A stretch of DNA of 16,312 bases from Spongospora subterranea (GCA_900404475.1 OUQQ01000480.1:1-16312), one strand, 5' to 3'; counted from the first letter of the stretch, positions 1 to 9,333 are shown. A program made the numbers and translations. The notes: a model not told the origin generated them from the sequence alone.

Positions 1-280
1 AACCGGTATTCGCAAGTCGCCTTTTACTACCTGCGACCGGTTAATGATAAACTAAGGATTATTTCTATATCCATTTTTGGAACCACGTTGTGGTCAACAC
101 AACACCATCAATAATAAAAACGAATAATTAAAGTTCAAAACAATTAAATCGAGATATTTTCAGTTCTTGGGCCTCAGGTTTTCAATGGTGGTCAAAGACC
201 AGTTGACGACGCTACACATAATCATGGGTTCGCCGGAAAGAAAATGGGAATGTGGCATTTATATGGATAATTATATAATG
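1..280. other. No gene recognised at left edge
   Basis: This stretch lies downstream of the membrane-protein gene that ends at 281 on the minus strand. It is moderately AT-rich, all frames are interrupted, and no family motif, tRNA or repeat was seen. It may hold the 3' untranslated region of that gene. Confidence 0.5.
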
Positions 281-1494
281 TCATAGAGAATGGCCTTCTT
301 CTTCATCGAATGAAAAGTCGTCAAACTCGTCGAATTCAACCTTCGATGACTGAACTTGTCTTTTGTTATGGAGTGCTAATCCCTCGGTTCTTGGAGAAAT
401 AACTGCTGCTGCGAATTTTTTCCGAAGTTCAGTTTCTATTACTCTGCAAATTTGGGTCAGAAACGCCAGCAAACTATGGCTGCAGGATGTGATTCGTACG
501 GTGGCAAAGATAACTGGGCCCAGGTGGAATCGTCCATCTGTTCAGCACGAAATATGCGACGCGATTTAAACACGTTAACGTATTTTTCAACTTGCTTCAA
601 AGGAATTCTTTGGTCAAGCAGAGCGTCCGACACGAGTCTGTCAACTGTAGAAACTAATGGCACACCCTGATGATAACAATAATGGGGGAACTGCTCCTTG
701 TGAATATAAAAACCAACCTCGGTGGACATATATGAATGAACTGGTTCAAACCCTAATGATGATGGGTTACGAAGTCCTACACGACGCAAATATACGACGA
801 CAGAAAGTATTATGACTGTTGAGAACAAAACAAACCACAGCAACGTCGGCGAAGGGGATTCATCACTTTCGGGGATGGCCTGCTGTGAAAATGGTTCAGG
901 TGCTATGGAAACGGCACCTGGATCCTTCTTTCCGATAGCTTCGGGCATTTTTACACCCAGATCTCCTTGATTTTCATGAACCTGTGATTCATCTTGCTTT
1001 GGTTGCTGTGGGACATCTATTCCGGCGTGTCGCCTAGCATCAAAATCCTCGTCTACAGCCTTATCAAGTTTGTTACTGGCTGGTAATGGGTTATTATCTT
1101 CCTTATCGATATGAGCCTTTCCCTCTTGTTCGCCAATCCCAGCACCAGCCCCACCTTTGTCAAATTGTTTTTGGGTTTTGGCATTACCTGGTCTGTTAAT
1201 TGGCTCAGGTTGCTCGTTTTTTCTAGATTCGCCGTCATTATTTGCGTTTTGGGTGGGCACCTTCTCCTGCTTTTTTTCGTCATGACCAACGCCGTTCTCG
1301 ACGTTTTTCTTAGATTCTGCCAGAGCCTTATCCTGATCTTGGCCTGCATTATTCTGATCTGCACCTGGCACAAGCATCATCGCATCCCCACCCTTTACTG
1401 ACTTGCTAGGGGGAGGAGGAGAATTCGTGGGAACTTCTACGGCTGAAGTCATTGTCATGATAAACACTACGATCACAAGCAGATTCGACGCCAT
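281..1494 (-). CDS. Signal-peptide single-pass membrane protein, unknown family
   Basis: Two exons, 1494-500 and 443-281, join in phase across a 56-nt intron (499-444; donor GTACGA, branch-like TCTGAC, acceptor TTGCAG) to give about 385 aa. Residues 1-18 are a hydrophobic signal peptide starting MASNLLVIV. Residues 20-215 are low-complexity, polar and rich in Asp, Glu, Lys, Asn, Gln and Pro. Residues 217-236 form one transmembrane helix (LLWFVLFSTVIILSVVVYL) followed by RR. The C-terminal part of about 145 residues looks folded, with an amphipathic segment around 285-350 resembling a SAM-like helical bundle, and ends in an acidic Phe/Asp/Glu tail. The likely topology is type I with a cytosolic tail. 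A 51-nt GT..AG stretch at 717-667 could be an in-frame optional intron. The 5' third is duplicated at 8181-8465. I do not recognise the family; a secreted-pathway receptor or trafficking protein is only a guess. Confidence 0.75.
444..499 (-). other. Intron of the membrane-protein gene
   Basis: This 56-nt intron has donor GTACGA and acceptor TTTGCAG, with CTGAC about 15 nt before the acceptor. Removing it fuses LSLPP to VIETELRKKF in the same frame. Without splicing the frame stops 14 codons after the donor. Confidence 0.7.
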
Positions 1495-1930
1495 ATTAGG
1501 CGTGACGACGATATCACAGCTGTGTCTAATGCTGGTGTCGATCTGTCCAGCCCTATTTCCTCAGCGGCCCCTAATCGTGCCCTTTTCTCTATTAATGCCG
1601 TGTCGCGCCCAATGGCTATCAATAACCGATAAGGGGATCTCCCACCCCGTATAACAGACTATCAGACCGTCTATAGACGGTGAACAGGTGAAGGTGTCGG
1701 CCCTGACTCACTGGAGTAACGATATATGGGGCAGTCATGGCGGATTTCTATTTGTGAAATAAACGGTTCCGCATTCGTTTATATTTATGATTGATGATGT
1801 TGCTGTATTAGATGAACTCATCACGGAATCGTTTCGAGATTTCACCAGCTAATGCCTGAGATAACTGTATCATTCGATCAGAAGGTAATACGAAACCGTA
1901 GTCGGAACATATTTTCACTGGGATTTTGAA
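1210..1930. repeat. Segmental duplication, copy A
   Basis: By eye this segment is nearly identical to 8181-8591 plus 9790-10057. It covers the first 95 codons of the membrane-protein gene, its upstream spacer and the last 40 or so codons of a vWA-domain gene. Similarity stops near 1210 (inside the codon run KNEQ) and near 1927, beyond which the two copies have nothing in common. Small differences include a 14-bp perfect palindrome at 1667-1680 (CCGTCTATAGACGG) that is absent from copy B. Confidence 0.85.
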
Positions 1931-2053
1931 GTGTTCTTCAAGACGTGTGAGCCCAACTGGGTTTATGACTGTCAGGGAGATACGGGCGAGTTCATTGTTC
2001 GGCTGCGTATTTATTCCAGACCCAAAGTAAACATGAAATGGACTATCTAGCAC
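1808..2053 (-). pseudogene. Broken 3' end of a vWA-domain gene
   Basis: The last 40 or so codons (KIPVKI, DYGFVLPSDRMIQLSQALAG, then a RFRDEFI end) nearly match the C-terminus of the vWA gene that ends at 9936. Upstream of about 1927 the similarity ends abruptly and the open frame to 2053 encodes unrelated residues. No vWA core (metal-site Asp-x-Ser or central strands) is present. This is therefore a 3' fragment carried by the duplication, lying beside the Harbinger remnant. It is unlikely to make a working protein. Confidence 0.75.
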
Positions 2054-2106
2054 CAGTAATTAATTCTCATATGTTTGCATTCCGGATTACCCCAAGTTTT
2101 AATCTT

Positions 2107-2399
2107 ATGGCCAGCCGCCTGCATCTCAATCGATAACAGAGGTTGCTGCTGAGGCGTTTACTACACCGGAACGTTCGATCGGTGCAAAGCGAGCCAAGGC
2201 ATTGAAAACGCAGGATTCTGAGACTGCATGTGAAAAAATAGCAAATGCGGAAGGTGTCGCCGAGAAAAATAAGTTGCTCGCGGAACAAAATCAGCTGGCC
2301 CAAGCAGGAAATCGAAATGAAGTTGTTCATGATGGGCCCCCAATCCGTCGAATCGCAGGCGTACTTTCGTCGCAAACGGGAAGAACTTGCTAACCAATA
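2107..2399 (+). pseudogene. Harbinger Myb/NAM-associated protein remnant
   Basis: The frame reads TTPERSIGAKRAKALK, then a polar coiled-coil stretch (AEKNKLLAEQNQLAQ), and after a frame change near 2320 it ends with ESQAYFRRKREELANQ and a stop. The conserved R-x-IG-x-K-x-AK block, the Ala/Glu/Lys-rich helix and the closing Y-x-RRKREEL block are typical of the C-terminal domain of the NAM-associated/Myb-like proteins encoded beside Harbinger transposases. In known elements this protein helps the transposase enter the nucleus and bind the ends. The N-terminal SANT/Myb part is missing, and the frame change makes the product non-functional. Confidence 0.65.
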
Positions 2400-2434
2400 G
2401 TTTATTACATTGCATTCTCCGGATCACGTTGTCC

Positions 2435-3606
2435 TTACCAATTCCAAATATGGTCGACAAGATCTCTCGTCAGCACTTTATAAATGTCGTTAGAACGTGT
2501 ATCCTTCGGAAATTCGCCCGCGTTTGAATGAAATCGTAAACTACACGTTCGCCTTCGCGAAGCTGAAACTGGATCATTATTATTGCGAAAGAAGTGATCT
2601 TGATCTGCTTCAGATTCATATTGTGCATGATTACGGCAGCGATCATGACGTTTTGCAATGTATCCAATTGCCAAAGCTTGCACGGATCACGAATGATTTT
2701 GAATCTCGCTTGCAGAACGCCAAATGCCCGTTCTACATCCTTTCGGGCAGCTTCCAGTTTTTGGGCAAAAAGCTTCTGCTTCGGTCCTGCAGGGTTGGGG
2801 ATTGTTTTGACAAAGCAAGCCCAGTCCGGGTAGATGCCATCAGCCAGCAAATATGATGTGCTATAGATATGGTCGTTCTCTTTGGATTCCACTTGGGGCC
2901 CGGATCCATTAATAAAGTTTTGAAACACGGAGGACCTATCCAGAACGTTGATGTCATTAGCCGATCCTGGCATTTTCAAAAAACGCATGCCATATCCACA
3001 ATTCCTGATCGGCGACTGCCTCTAAGGTAATCGTTGGTTTCTTGTAGCGACCATTATAGACCCCCGCCCAGGCTTTTGGGCAATTATGCCATTCCCAATG
3101 GGTGCAATCTACGCTTCCCATCATCCCAGGAAAGCCCCGGTCAAAGTTTGTTTTCAGGATTGCTTGAACATCTTCCATTGTCGGCGACGTAAAATATTCG
3201 GCAACAAATATTGCAACTATTGCACTGGCGAACCGCCCGAGACATTCCAAACTTGTGCTTTCAGCCATTTGAACGTATTCATCCAACGAATCCGCCGAGT
3301 TTCCGTAGGCCATTAAACGCAACGCTCATGGCTGGTGCGCGTTGAGCACCGCGTCGGAATTTTTGGGAAAAAGGCGACGACTCATCCTAAAGCGAGGCCA
3401 GATTACTTTCGCGTGATACGTTGGATTTGGAACGAAATATGTCGTTCATCAAGCGAGTGTGAGCTTCGGATCGATTGCGGTTGACATTCGGTGCTCATAA
3501 AGTTGAGAACCTCCTCTGGCGCAATTGTCTTCGTCTTCCTCATCCTCTAAAGCCTCCCATTGAGCGAGTAGCACAACAAACTCTTCGACATCGTCGTCGA
3601 AATGCA
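2435..3606 (-). pseudogene. PIF/Harbinger DDE transposase, frameshifted
   Basis: Similarity runs through several frames. The acidic N-terminus begins MHFDDDVEEF at 3606. PRFRMSRRLF lies upstream of 3322, followed by an in-frame stop just before 3322. Then come LMAYGNSADSLDEY, GSVDCTHWEWHNCPKAW (first catalytic Asp), EAVADQELWIWHAFF, a frameshift near 2975, SANDINVLDRSSVF, LLADGIYPDW (second Asp), and ERAFGVLQARFKIIRDP (third acidic residue, Glu), and after another shift LVDHIWNW at the end. These are hallmark blocks of the plant-transposon-protein (PF04827-type) nuclease. All three catalytic positions survive, but at least three frame disruptions plus a deletion of roughly 30 residues before 3322 make it inactive. 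It is a fossil that could be mobilised only in trans. Confidence 0.88.
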
Positions 3607-3849
3607 TTACCACCGCTGCCAAACGGAATATGTATAATATATTTACACCTGTGGATGATTTCGCCTGACTCAGAGACTGCCTGGAACAGGTGGAATTGGA
3701 GGCGGAGGAGCAATATCAAAATCCGAATGCGACGTCCGACCCCAAGGTACGAATCTGTAACTATTCTTACATAAAGATACAATTTGATTCCTCAACAGAT
3801 TCAGGCTTTAGAACTTTTAATCGTAACCTTTGATTCGAAACAGACTGCA
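3607..3849. other. Spacer between Harbinger remnant and BAR gene
   Basis: No coding signal was recognised. The stretch probably holds the lost Harbinger end and the promoter and 5' leader of the gene starting at 3850. No terminal inverted repeat could be matched to the left side of the element. Confidence 0.4.
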
Positions 3850-4966
3850 ATGGCGTCACATATTCCATGTTAGTGTTGCGCTCTAACACTTACAAAACGC
3901 AAACGCATTGACAATCTGCCAGATATCCACGCTGTCAAAAAGCCGGCTATAATTACACGAAACAATATCGAGAAGATAGGCGCCAAAATAAAAAAATACG
4001 GTAAAAGCACTCAATAATTTGTTGGGGCTTTCATAGATGTGGCAGTTATATTTCAGGCCATTCAGTAGTAAAAGAGCGACTCGAGCTGCATCGTCAAGTC
4101 AGAAAGTGTAATAATCATTTGTTTGACGAAATTATTGTTCAAGTTCCGTATAAGTTAGGTCGGACCCCTCCGATTATAACCAGATGGTGCGCGATGTTGT
4201 AGCAATATCATTAGCGTTTTCGAAACGGGCGTCCCTCGCAAGTCCTGAGGAACTTTCAGAGGGACTGGGCGACGTTTTAGCCCGCGCCCATTCTTTCTAC
4301 CGTGACGTCGTATGCTCCATAATAATCGAAGACTTAAGGCTTCATATGCAGCGCTGCATTAAGCACGAGACGGTATAAATTCTTGAAAACCCTATAATGC
4401 TGAACCCAGCAACCTGAAATCTCACAGCGCTACATAGAATACCCAGACTTCATGCGAGGTAATCCGAAGTCACTTGCACAAATCGAGATTCAAAACGAAT
4501 AGCGGCCTCAGTTTACTGAGACAATGATGGCAGAAAGCGAGATCAAAAACTATAATGAAGTTGAACTGAAGAATATACCGTTCGTCGTTGTGTAGCGTCG
4601 TCTATGGCGGCGATGAATGGGCTTCAGACCACGCATGAACTAGCCCGGCATTCGAGGTGGCTGTGTTGCCATGGCCCTGAAACCAACATATCAACGAGCA
4701 ATTTTAACGTGCAAAAAAGCTTTACATCATTGATAGTAGCGCCTGATGATTTGCCTGCCTTTTTTTGACGCTAAAAAATTACAGGAAGTCATTTACGAAA
4801 TTTCTAATGACAGTTATATCCAGTAAAAATTGGCAATTGGAAACAAAAAAAAATAACTTGAAAAAACGACGACTTTGTATTAAGCGAAAGAATCTTAACC
4901 CTTTTGTGTCGAGACTTTTTTCTGGGTTTTGGGGGATTCTTGGAAGATGGAACAGAAGATACCTGA
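3850..4966 (+). CDS. CIBAR/FAM92-like BAR-domain protein
   Basis: Exons 3850-3868, 3923-4000, 4057-4136 and 4184-4372 join in phase across introns of 54, 56 and 47 nt. They give MASHIP..., KKPAIITRNNIEKIGAKIKK, VVKERLELHRQVRKCNNHLF, then a block with SPEELSEGLGDVLARAH, FYRDVV and CIKHE. This follows the CIBAR1/2 (FAM92) pattern of a BAR helix with 'S-LS-GL-FA-LA-YRD-V' and 'CKHE'. Later exons are 4503 onward (RPQFTETMMAESEIKNY), 4740-4822 (PFFDAKKLQEVIYEISND, matching the family's 'FHAKALE-Y' block) and 4885-4966 ending FLEDGTEDT. The join between about 4550 and 4740 is not resolved, so a frameshift there is possible. In animals CIBAR proteins bend membranes at the base of cilia. The family call rests on motif order recalled from memory. 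Confidence 0.6.
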
Positions 4967-5101
4967 GAGGACGGATTATGCATTCTGTCAAACTTGAAAA
5001 ACAGCAACGGCTACAGCTACCGGAATCAACGACAGTAATGAGGCAGATTGGGTAATGCCTGAGATGGCACAGGCAGGAGCTGACGAAGGCTGCGGAAGGA
5101 T
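4967..5101. other. Short convergent intergenic spacer
   Basis: Only about 135 bp separate the stop of the BAR gene (+) from the stop of the nucleotidyltransferase gene (-), so their 3' ends must be very close or overlap. A Trp/Arg-rich open frame crosses this spacer (GFWGILGRWNRRYLRG near 4925-4972) but is best read as out-of-frame sequence. Confidence 0.5.
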
Positions 5102-7647
5102 CTAAAACAAAAACACCTTCTCAGCCAGATTGATATAGTCGAAGAGGAAACTGACAGCATTAGATTTTGAGCCCGCGTGTTTGTCCGGCCTGCTCGATTT
5201 CCGGTTCAATTTTGGGTTAAAGATACGCAAAGATCTATCATTGGGAAGAGAGACTCGTTCGGGTTGGAGAACATTTTTGCCAGGAAATCCGTTTGGAGTA
5301 CGACTTGGTTGTTTGGGATGTGCTCGCCGTTGGTCATTTAGTTTCCGCCGTTGGTCATTTAGTTTCCGCCGTTGGTCATTTAGTTTCCGCCGTTGTTCAT
5401 TTTGATTCCATTGTGCGATCTTACTAAAATTATGCCAGGGTTTGTTGCTCTGGAGAGTGACATCTTCTGTTAATTCGGCCCAACTGACACATTGCCCAAG
5501 CATATCTAGACCCCGTATAAACTCTCTTACAATACGCTTGCCAATACTCTAAACGATCAACCAATCAGAGAGCAAATTCCTGGAAAGCGAATGACGGAAA
5601 AGTAGAAAATTGAACGTGCCCCTTGAGACAATCAAATTGTGCTCAACTTCAAGCGAGTAATGAAACTTGTGAGCAGCTGGAAATTAACGAAAACTTTGAA
5701 AGGAACTTCAAAATTCTGCTAAAGCATAAGAAAACAACTGGGAGAAATCACAATTGCACCTGATCCACATTTCGAGCGACGTTGTCTTTAAAATCGAAAG
5801 GATCTTCAATGCAGAGATGAGCATGATGGTTGGGATGGAACAGCAAACTGCGCTCATCCTTGGTTTTGGGTAACGGTACAAAGCGAGCGCGCCTTAAGCT
5901 CACCATTTGATTGAGCGAATCCCACTGGGTTCCATAATATTGAAAATAACCAAGCAATAGCTGCCCTGAACAACGACGTCAATTCATGGCTAACCCGTGA
6001 ACAAAAATGAAGAAAAACACAGGAAAAAATGCAGCATTCTTGGGTAAACGTAGAGCTGTTGTGCCAAGCACGATAGCATCATCATGAAAAATCGCATCGC
6101 GCGGAAATTACCCAATGAATCCATGTTTGAGGTGGTCCAGTTCGTGAAAGCGTCGTTTTGGAATGGGTCCCGAGATTCATGAGTCGCAAAAATCGGCTGG
6201 TCTCCAAACGCCATGTCAAAAAAATTGGGCAAAACGGGAGGTGAGCAACCGCACTGAAGATAATGTAATACCAAGAGAGTATGGCCAAAAGAGCTTAACG
6301 ACCCCATGGAGGCGTCTCCAATGTATCGACGCTTGCTCCAAAACTGCAAAACAAAATGAGTTGAACTAAGCACAGAAACAGCTGGCGAAAAAGCAACAAT
6401 TGCAACGAACAAATATAGATAAACCTGCCGGGTAGAAGAACTGAAGTTGGGAACCACGGGATAACGAGAATGAAAACGAAATATGAATTGAGATTCAATG
6501 AATCTGTGAAAATGTTGTAACCTTAATCCCATTGATGAGTTTAGCGACACGAATATCTTTTTTAACGCAAGCGGCGACCATGGTCGACTTCAAGCGCTGT
6601 CTACCGATGTCATCTTTGAACGTGAAATCCGCTTCGATTTTGTTGGCAACCGAATAATACTTGACAACCGGTACCCGAGCTGATGAGTAAAGTCAGATTA
6701 ACAACAGGAAAACCGGACAAGAGCAAGACCTCCCAGAACTAAAAAACTTAGACCGGTAGAGCTGTTTTGTTTTTGAAGGAGTTCGTACCAGCACCTATAT
6801 TAAATTATGAATGAAAATACGAGATGCAGAACTCTGATACTTTAAGAGTTCCTCCTTGTCGGTCTTGAGAGGAAGTTTGGACCAGAAGGAGACATCCAGA
6901 TCGGATGATTCCGTCGACGTCAGAGACGGGACCGAACCAAACAGTTCCAGGAAAATCTCGACAGACTCTAAGAGTAACGAATTGATTCATTTTAAACAGG
7001 AGAAAAACGACAGAATAATTAAAGGGATGTTGTAAAACGAACGTAAATCATTCAAACGCAAACGGGAAAAGTTTGCGGGTCTGCATGGACGAGAAAACAA
7101 GAGACACATTAAGACAAATTAACCAAAATTGGTGACATTTTTCGTGTGATGACGAATGGAAAATAGTATGTACCTGACTCTGAATCAAGATGCGTTTGAA
7201 GAACTTTGAGCCATTCGACAAACTGCTTCATCAACTACGTCAACCAGCAGGTCACAAGAGAAAAACATGCCGCCGTGCAAAAACGAACATTCTCCCGATT
7301 TCGAACAGTCGCCGGACGGGGTTGACAATTGGCGAAATGCGATTCAATCTCATTTGTGATCAACGCCAGCGCTTTGTTGACATCATTGAGCGCACGAGGC
7401 GGCTTTGGCTATGACGTCACAACTCAACAAACGGTTGACATTCGAAAAAATTGCTCTGAACCTGATAGTTTTGAAGCGCACAAGGATTGAAGAGATCTAT
7501 ATCCGATTCCTGCCAAAGACGAACAGAAACGGAAGAATCGTCAATAACAGCGCCATCAAGGGCGAGGAGCTTGACGATCGTATCCGGGTCCGGCAATTGA
7601 ATCGCGAGTAGCTGTTGCGTTTCGGGATGCTTTTCAAATTGCACATG
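5102..7647 (-). CDS. Cid1/TUTase-type poly(A)/poly(U) polymerase
   Basis: Nine exons chain in phase: 7647-7462, 7408-7289, 7234-7174, 6967-6841, 6794-6754, 6679-6522, 6343-6112, 5965-5760 and 5548-5102. The nucleotidyltransferase core reads FLELFGSV, then SSDLDVSFWS (first two catalytic Asp), then ARVPVVKYYSVANKIEADF (third Asp). The central helical domain follows: VAKLINGIKFWSKRR, GSLSSFGHTLLVLHYLQ, PPVLPNF. The PAP-associated part is QLLLGYFQYYG, then LCIEDPFDFKDNVARNVD. The basic tail carries a repeated RRKLNDQ heptad. These enzymes add untemplated A or U to RNA 3' ends. All three acidic residues are intact, so the enzyme looks active. Introns vary from 47 to 211 nt, longer than elsewhere in the window. 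The N-terminus is uncertain: an upstream exon (8465-7980) can be joined in phase and would add a secretory leader. Confidence 0.82.
5330..5402. repeat. 21-bp in-frame tandem repeat
   Basis: Three exact copies of TTGGTCATTTAGTTTCCGCCG, plus a partial fourth with one change (TTGTTCATTTT), lie in the last exon of the nucleotidyltransferase gene. On the minus strand each copy encodes one RRKLNDQ heptad, so copy-number change would not break the frame. The encoded tail is basic and could bind RNA, which is inference. Confidence 0.95.
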
Positions 7648-7901
7648 CTAGACCAATCAATATACCAAATTGGAATTAATCACGAGAGGCGGTATTTTTG
7701 AATAACAAACACATGGTGTTCCGATGCATTGTATCAGACTAGAATAAACCGTAATGGGAAAAACCGGGTACAGGACAAAATGTCAATAATTGGTAAGGGA
7801 GAATATGGAAAGTCATCAATGCTGCAAAGTCTTGCAGCGATGAAACACAGCAGAAACAAGTAAAGTCATCAAATGAGTCAGACCAATTAACCTTCAAACT
7901 A

Positions 7902-8465
7902 TCAGGTACTCTTTCCACCAAATTGAAAAACGCTAAGAAAGAGCAAAATACCAAAGAACTGTAGAATGTGAGTGATTACCAGGAATGAGTCTGGGCATGA
8001 TGCCGCCACGAGAAGCTTACGGACACGAACAATCTGCTTTTTGAAAACAGGCGGGAGGTCATCAAGGACAACAACCAGATTGGGGGAGATATTACACATC
8101 CGCAATGTCTTAACTTGATTTGGTTGAACCGCCTTATCTGATATCTTCTTCTTGACTCCATCACTATTTCCCTCCAAATTCTGCTCATTTTTTTTAGATT
8201 TCCCGTCATTATTTGCGTTTTGGGTGGGCACCTTCCACTTCTTTTTTTCGTCATGACCAACTTCGTTCTCGACGTTTTTCTTAGATTCTGCCAGAGCCTT
8301 ATCCTGATCTTGGCCTGCATTATTCTGGTCTGCACCTGGCACAAGCATCAGCGCATCACCACCCTTTACTGACGTGCTAGGGGGAAAGGGAGACTTCGCT
8401 GGAACATCTACTGCTGAAGTCATTGTCATGATAAACATTACAATCACAAGCAGATTCGATGCCAT
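7902..8465 (-). CDS. Chimeric ORF: duplicated secretory leader on unrelated sequence
   Basis: Residues 1-95 match the membrane protein at 1494 with a few substitutions: signal peptide MASNLLVIVMF and the same acidic linker to KNEQ. After about 8181 the frame continues without a break into unrelated sequence: KTLRMCNISPNLVVVLDDLP, then FKKQIVRVRKLLVAASCPDSF. A donor GTAATC at 7979 and an acceptor at 7648 (332-nt intron, phase 0) would place this exon directly in front of the nucleotidyltransferase exons, giving about 687 aa in total. Unspliced, the frame ends at 7902 after a hydrophobic stretch. The transmembrane helix of the parent protein is absent. Either this is a new fusion gene, or the true nucleotidyltransferase start lies inside and the leader is an accident of the breakpoint. 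Confidence 0.55.
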   Translation of the reverse strand: MASNLLVIVMFIMTMTSAVDVPAKSPFPPSTSVKGGDALMLVPGADQNNAGQDQDKALAESKKNVENEVGHDEKKKWKVPTQNANNDGKSKKNEQNLEGNSDGVKKKISDKAVQPNQVKTLRMCNISPNLVVVLDDLPPVFKKQIVRVRKLLVAASCPDSFLVITHILQFFGILLFLSVFQFGGKST

Positions 8466-8730
8466 ATTAGACGTGACGACGATATCACAGCTGTGTCTAA
8501 TGCTGGTGTCGATCTGTCCAATCCTATTTCCTCAGCGGCACCTAATCGTGCCCTTTTCTCTATTGAAATGCCGTGTCGCGCCAAATGGCTACAGTGCGGG
8601 TAGTCCAGAGTCTAGACGCATCAGTCCGTGCTGCCACGGGCGTGAAATCGGACCCCACAAGAGCAAAAGTTGCGTCTGAAAAATCCAATCCAACGAGCTA
8701 TCGTTCTATAAATAGATTACTGCCAAATTT

Positions 8731-9333
8731 TTGAAAGCGGGATCTATTTTTAGAGCATCAAACGGTTGGAAAATTGTGATCCTCTCTTCAACCCGCTTGT
8801 CAGTTGTCAGATTGGTTATGGGTTCGTTTCTACAGTGTCCTGGAGTATGCGACATCTGCAAGGTTAACAAGGCCGACACCGACCTGTCCAACAGCTGTTG
8901 TTTGCATCGCATTATTTCCATTGACCCGGATTTCGCGAGCGAGCAGTTGGCCATTCAGAAAATCATCGAGCAGAGTGAGCATATGTGCATGTTTTTGCCA
9001 AAATTCCACTGCGAACTCAATCCTATCGAATTTGCCTGGGGCGATACCAAGCGCATTTGCCGGAATGAGTGCGACTGCTCTTGGGCCAGCATGCAGGAGC
9101 GTCTGCCAGATACCTTGGACGCAATTCCGATTGCGCGAATACGTCGTTGGTTCCGGTTGACCGAGTGTTTCCGCGATGCCACCAAGCGTTGACTGAAAGG
9201 GCGATTAGCCGCGTTTGCCACGCGCAAGTACCGATCGCATCGGCGCCTTCCCGAAACGATCGTTGAAGAGGAGCTTGCCGTCGAGTTCGCCGAGAAGGTT
9301 GCGGCTAGAAAGGCCCGATTCGCAGCCAAGTGA
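8731..9333 (+). pseudogene. Tc1-like DDE transposase C-terminal remnant
   Basis: The frame contains CCLHRIISIDPDFASEQLAI, then FLPKFHCELNPIEFAWGDTK, then a helical stretch with IARIRRWFR. The HCELNPIE-x-x-WG block with its catalytic Glu and the preceding 'CC-RRIL-PDF' block are typical of a DDE_3/Tc1-like family common in fungi and related microbes. A TGA at 9190-9192 interrupts the frame, which then continues in the same phase (GRLAAFATRKYRSHRRLPET) to a natural stop at 9331-9333. The interruption is probably a single CGA-to-TGA change. The N-terminal DNA-binding region and the first two catalytic Asp blocks are missing, so the copy is dead. Confidence 0.82.

Larger units (their letters stand above)
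2107..3606. mobile_element. Decayed PIF/Harbinger DNA transposon
   Basis: Both genes expected of a PIF/Harbinger element are present as remnants in convergent orientation: a Myb/NAM-associated DNA-binding protein (+, 2107-2399) and a DDE nuclease (-, 3606-2435). Both carry frameshifts or stops. Terminal inverted repeats and the expected 3-bp TWA target duplication were not found, so the outer limits are those of the coding remnants. The left side abuts the vWA fragment. Confidence 0.8.

Noticed and set aside
1053..1401. ORFs on both strands across the membrane-protein gene (1053-1373 minus, 1111-1401 plus)
   Set aside because: They are alternative frames of the low-complexity coding region, and the same shadows appear in the duplicated copy.
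1667..1680. 14-bp palindrome as an operator or transposon end
   Set aside because: It is a single short palindrome found in only one duplicate, with no partner or context to support a function.
4900..5055. PH domain suggested by GFWGILGRWNRRYLRG on the plus strand
   Set aside because: Too little sequence follows for a PH fold, and another frame, joined in phase to the BAR gene, ends the protein at 4966.
6805..6990. Separate 61-codon minus-strand gene
   Set aside because: Its start lies in the intron ending at 6968 and it is out of frame with the FGS/DLD nucleotidyltransferase motif encoded by the same DNA.
7980..8120. Viral-type packaging ATPase suggested by NISPNLVVVLDDLPP
   Set aside because: No Walker A motif upstream and no other viral gene nearby; the match is only a short hydrophobic-Asp-Asp stretch.
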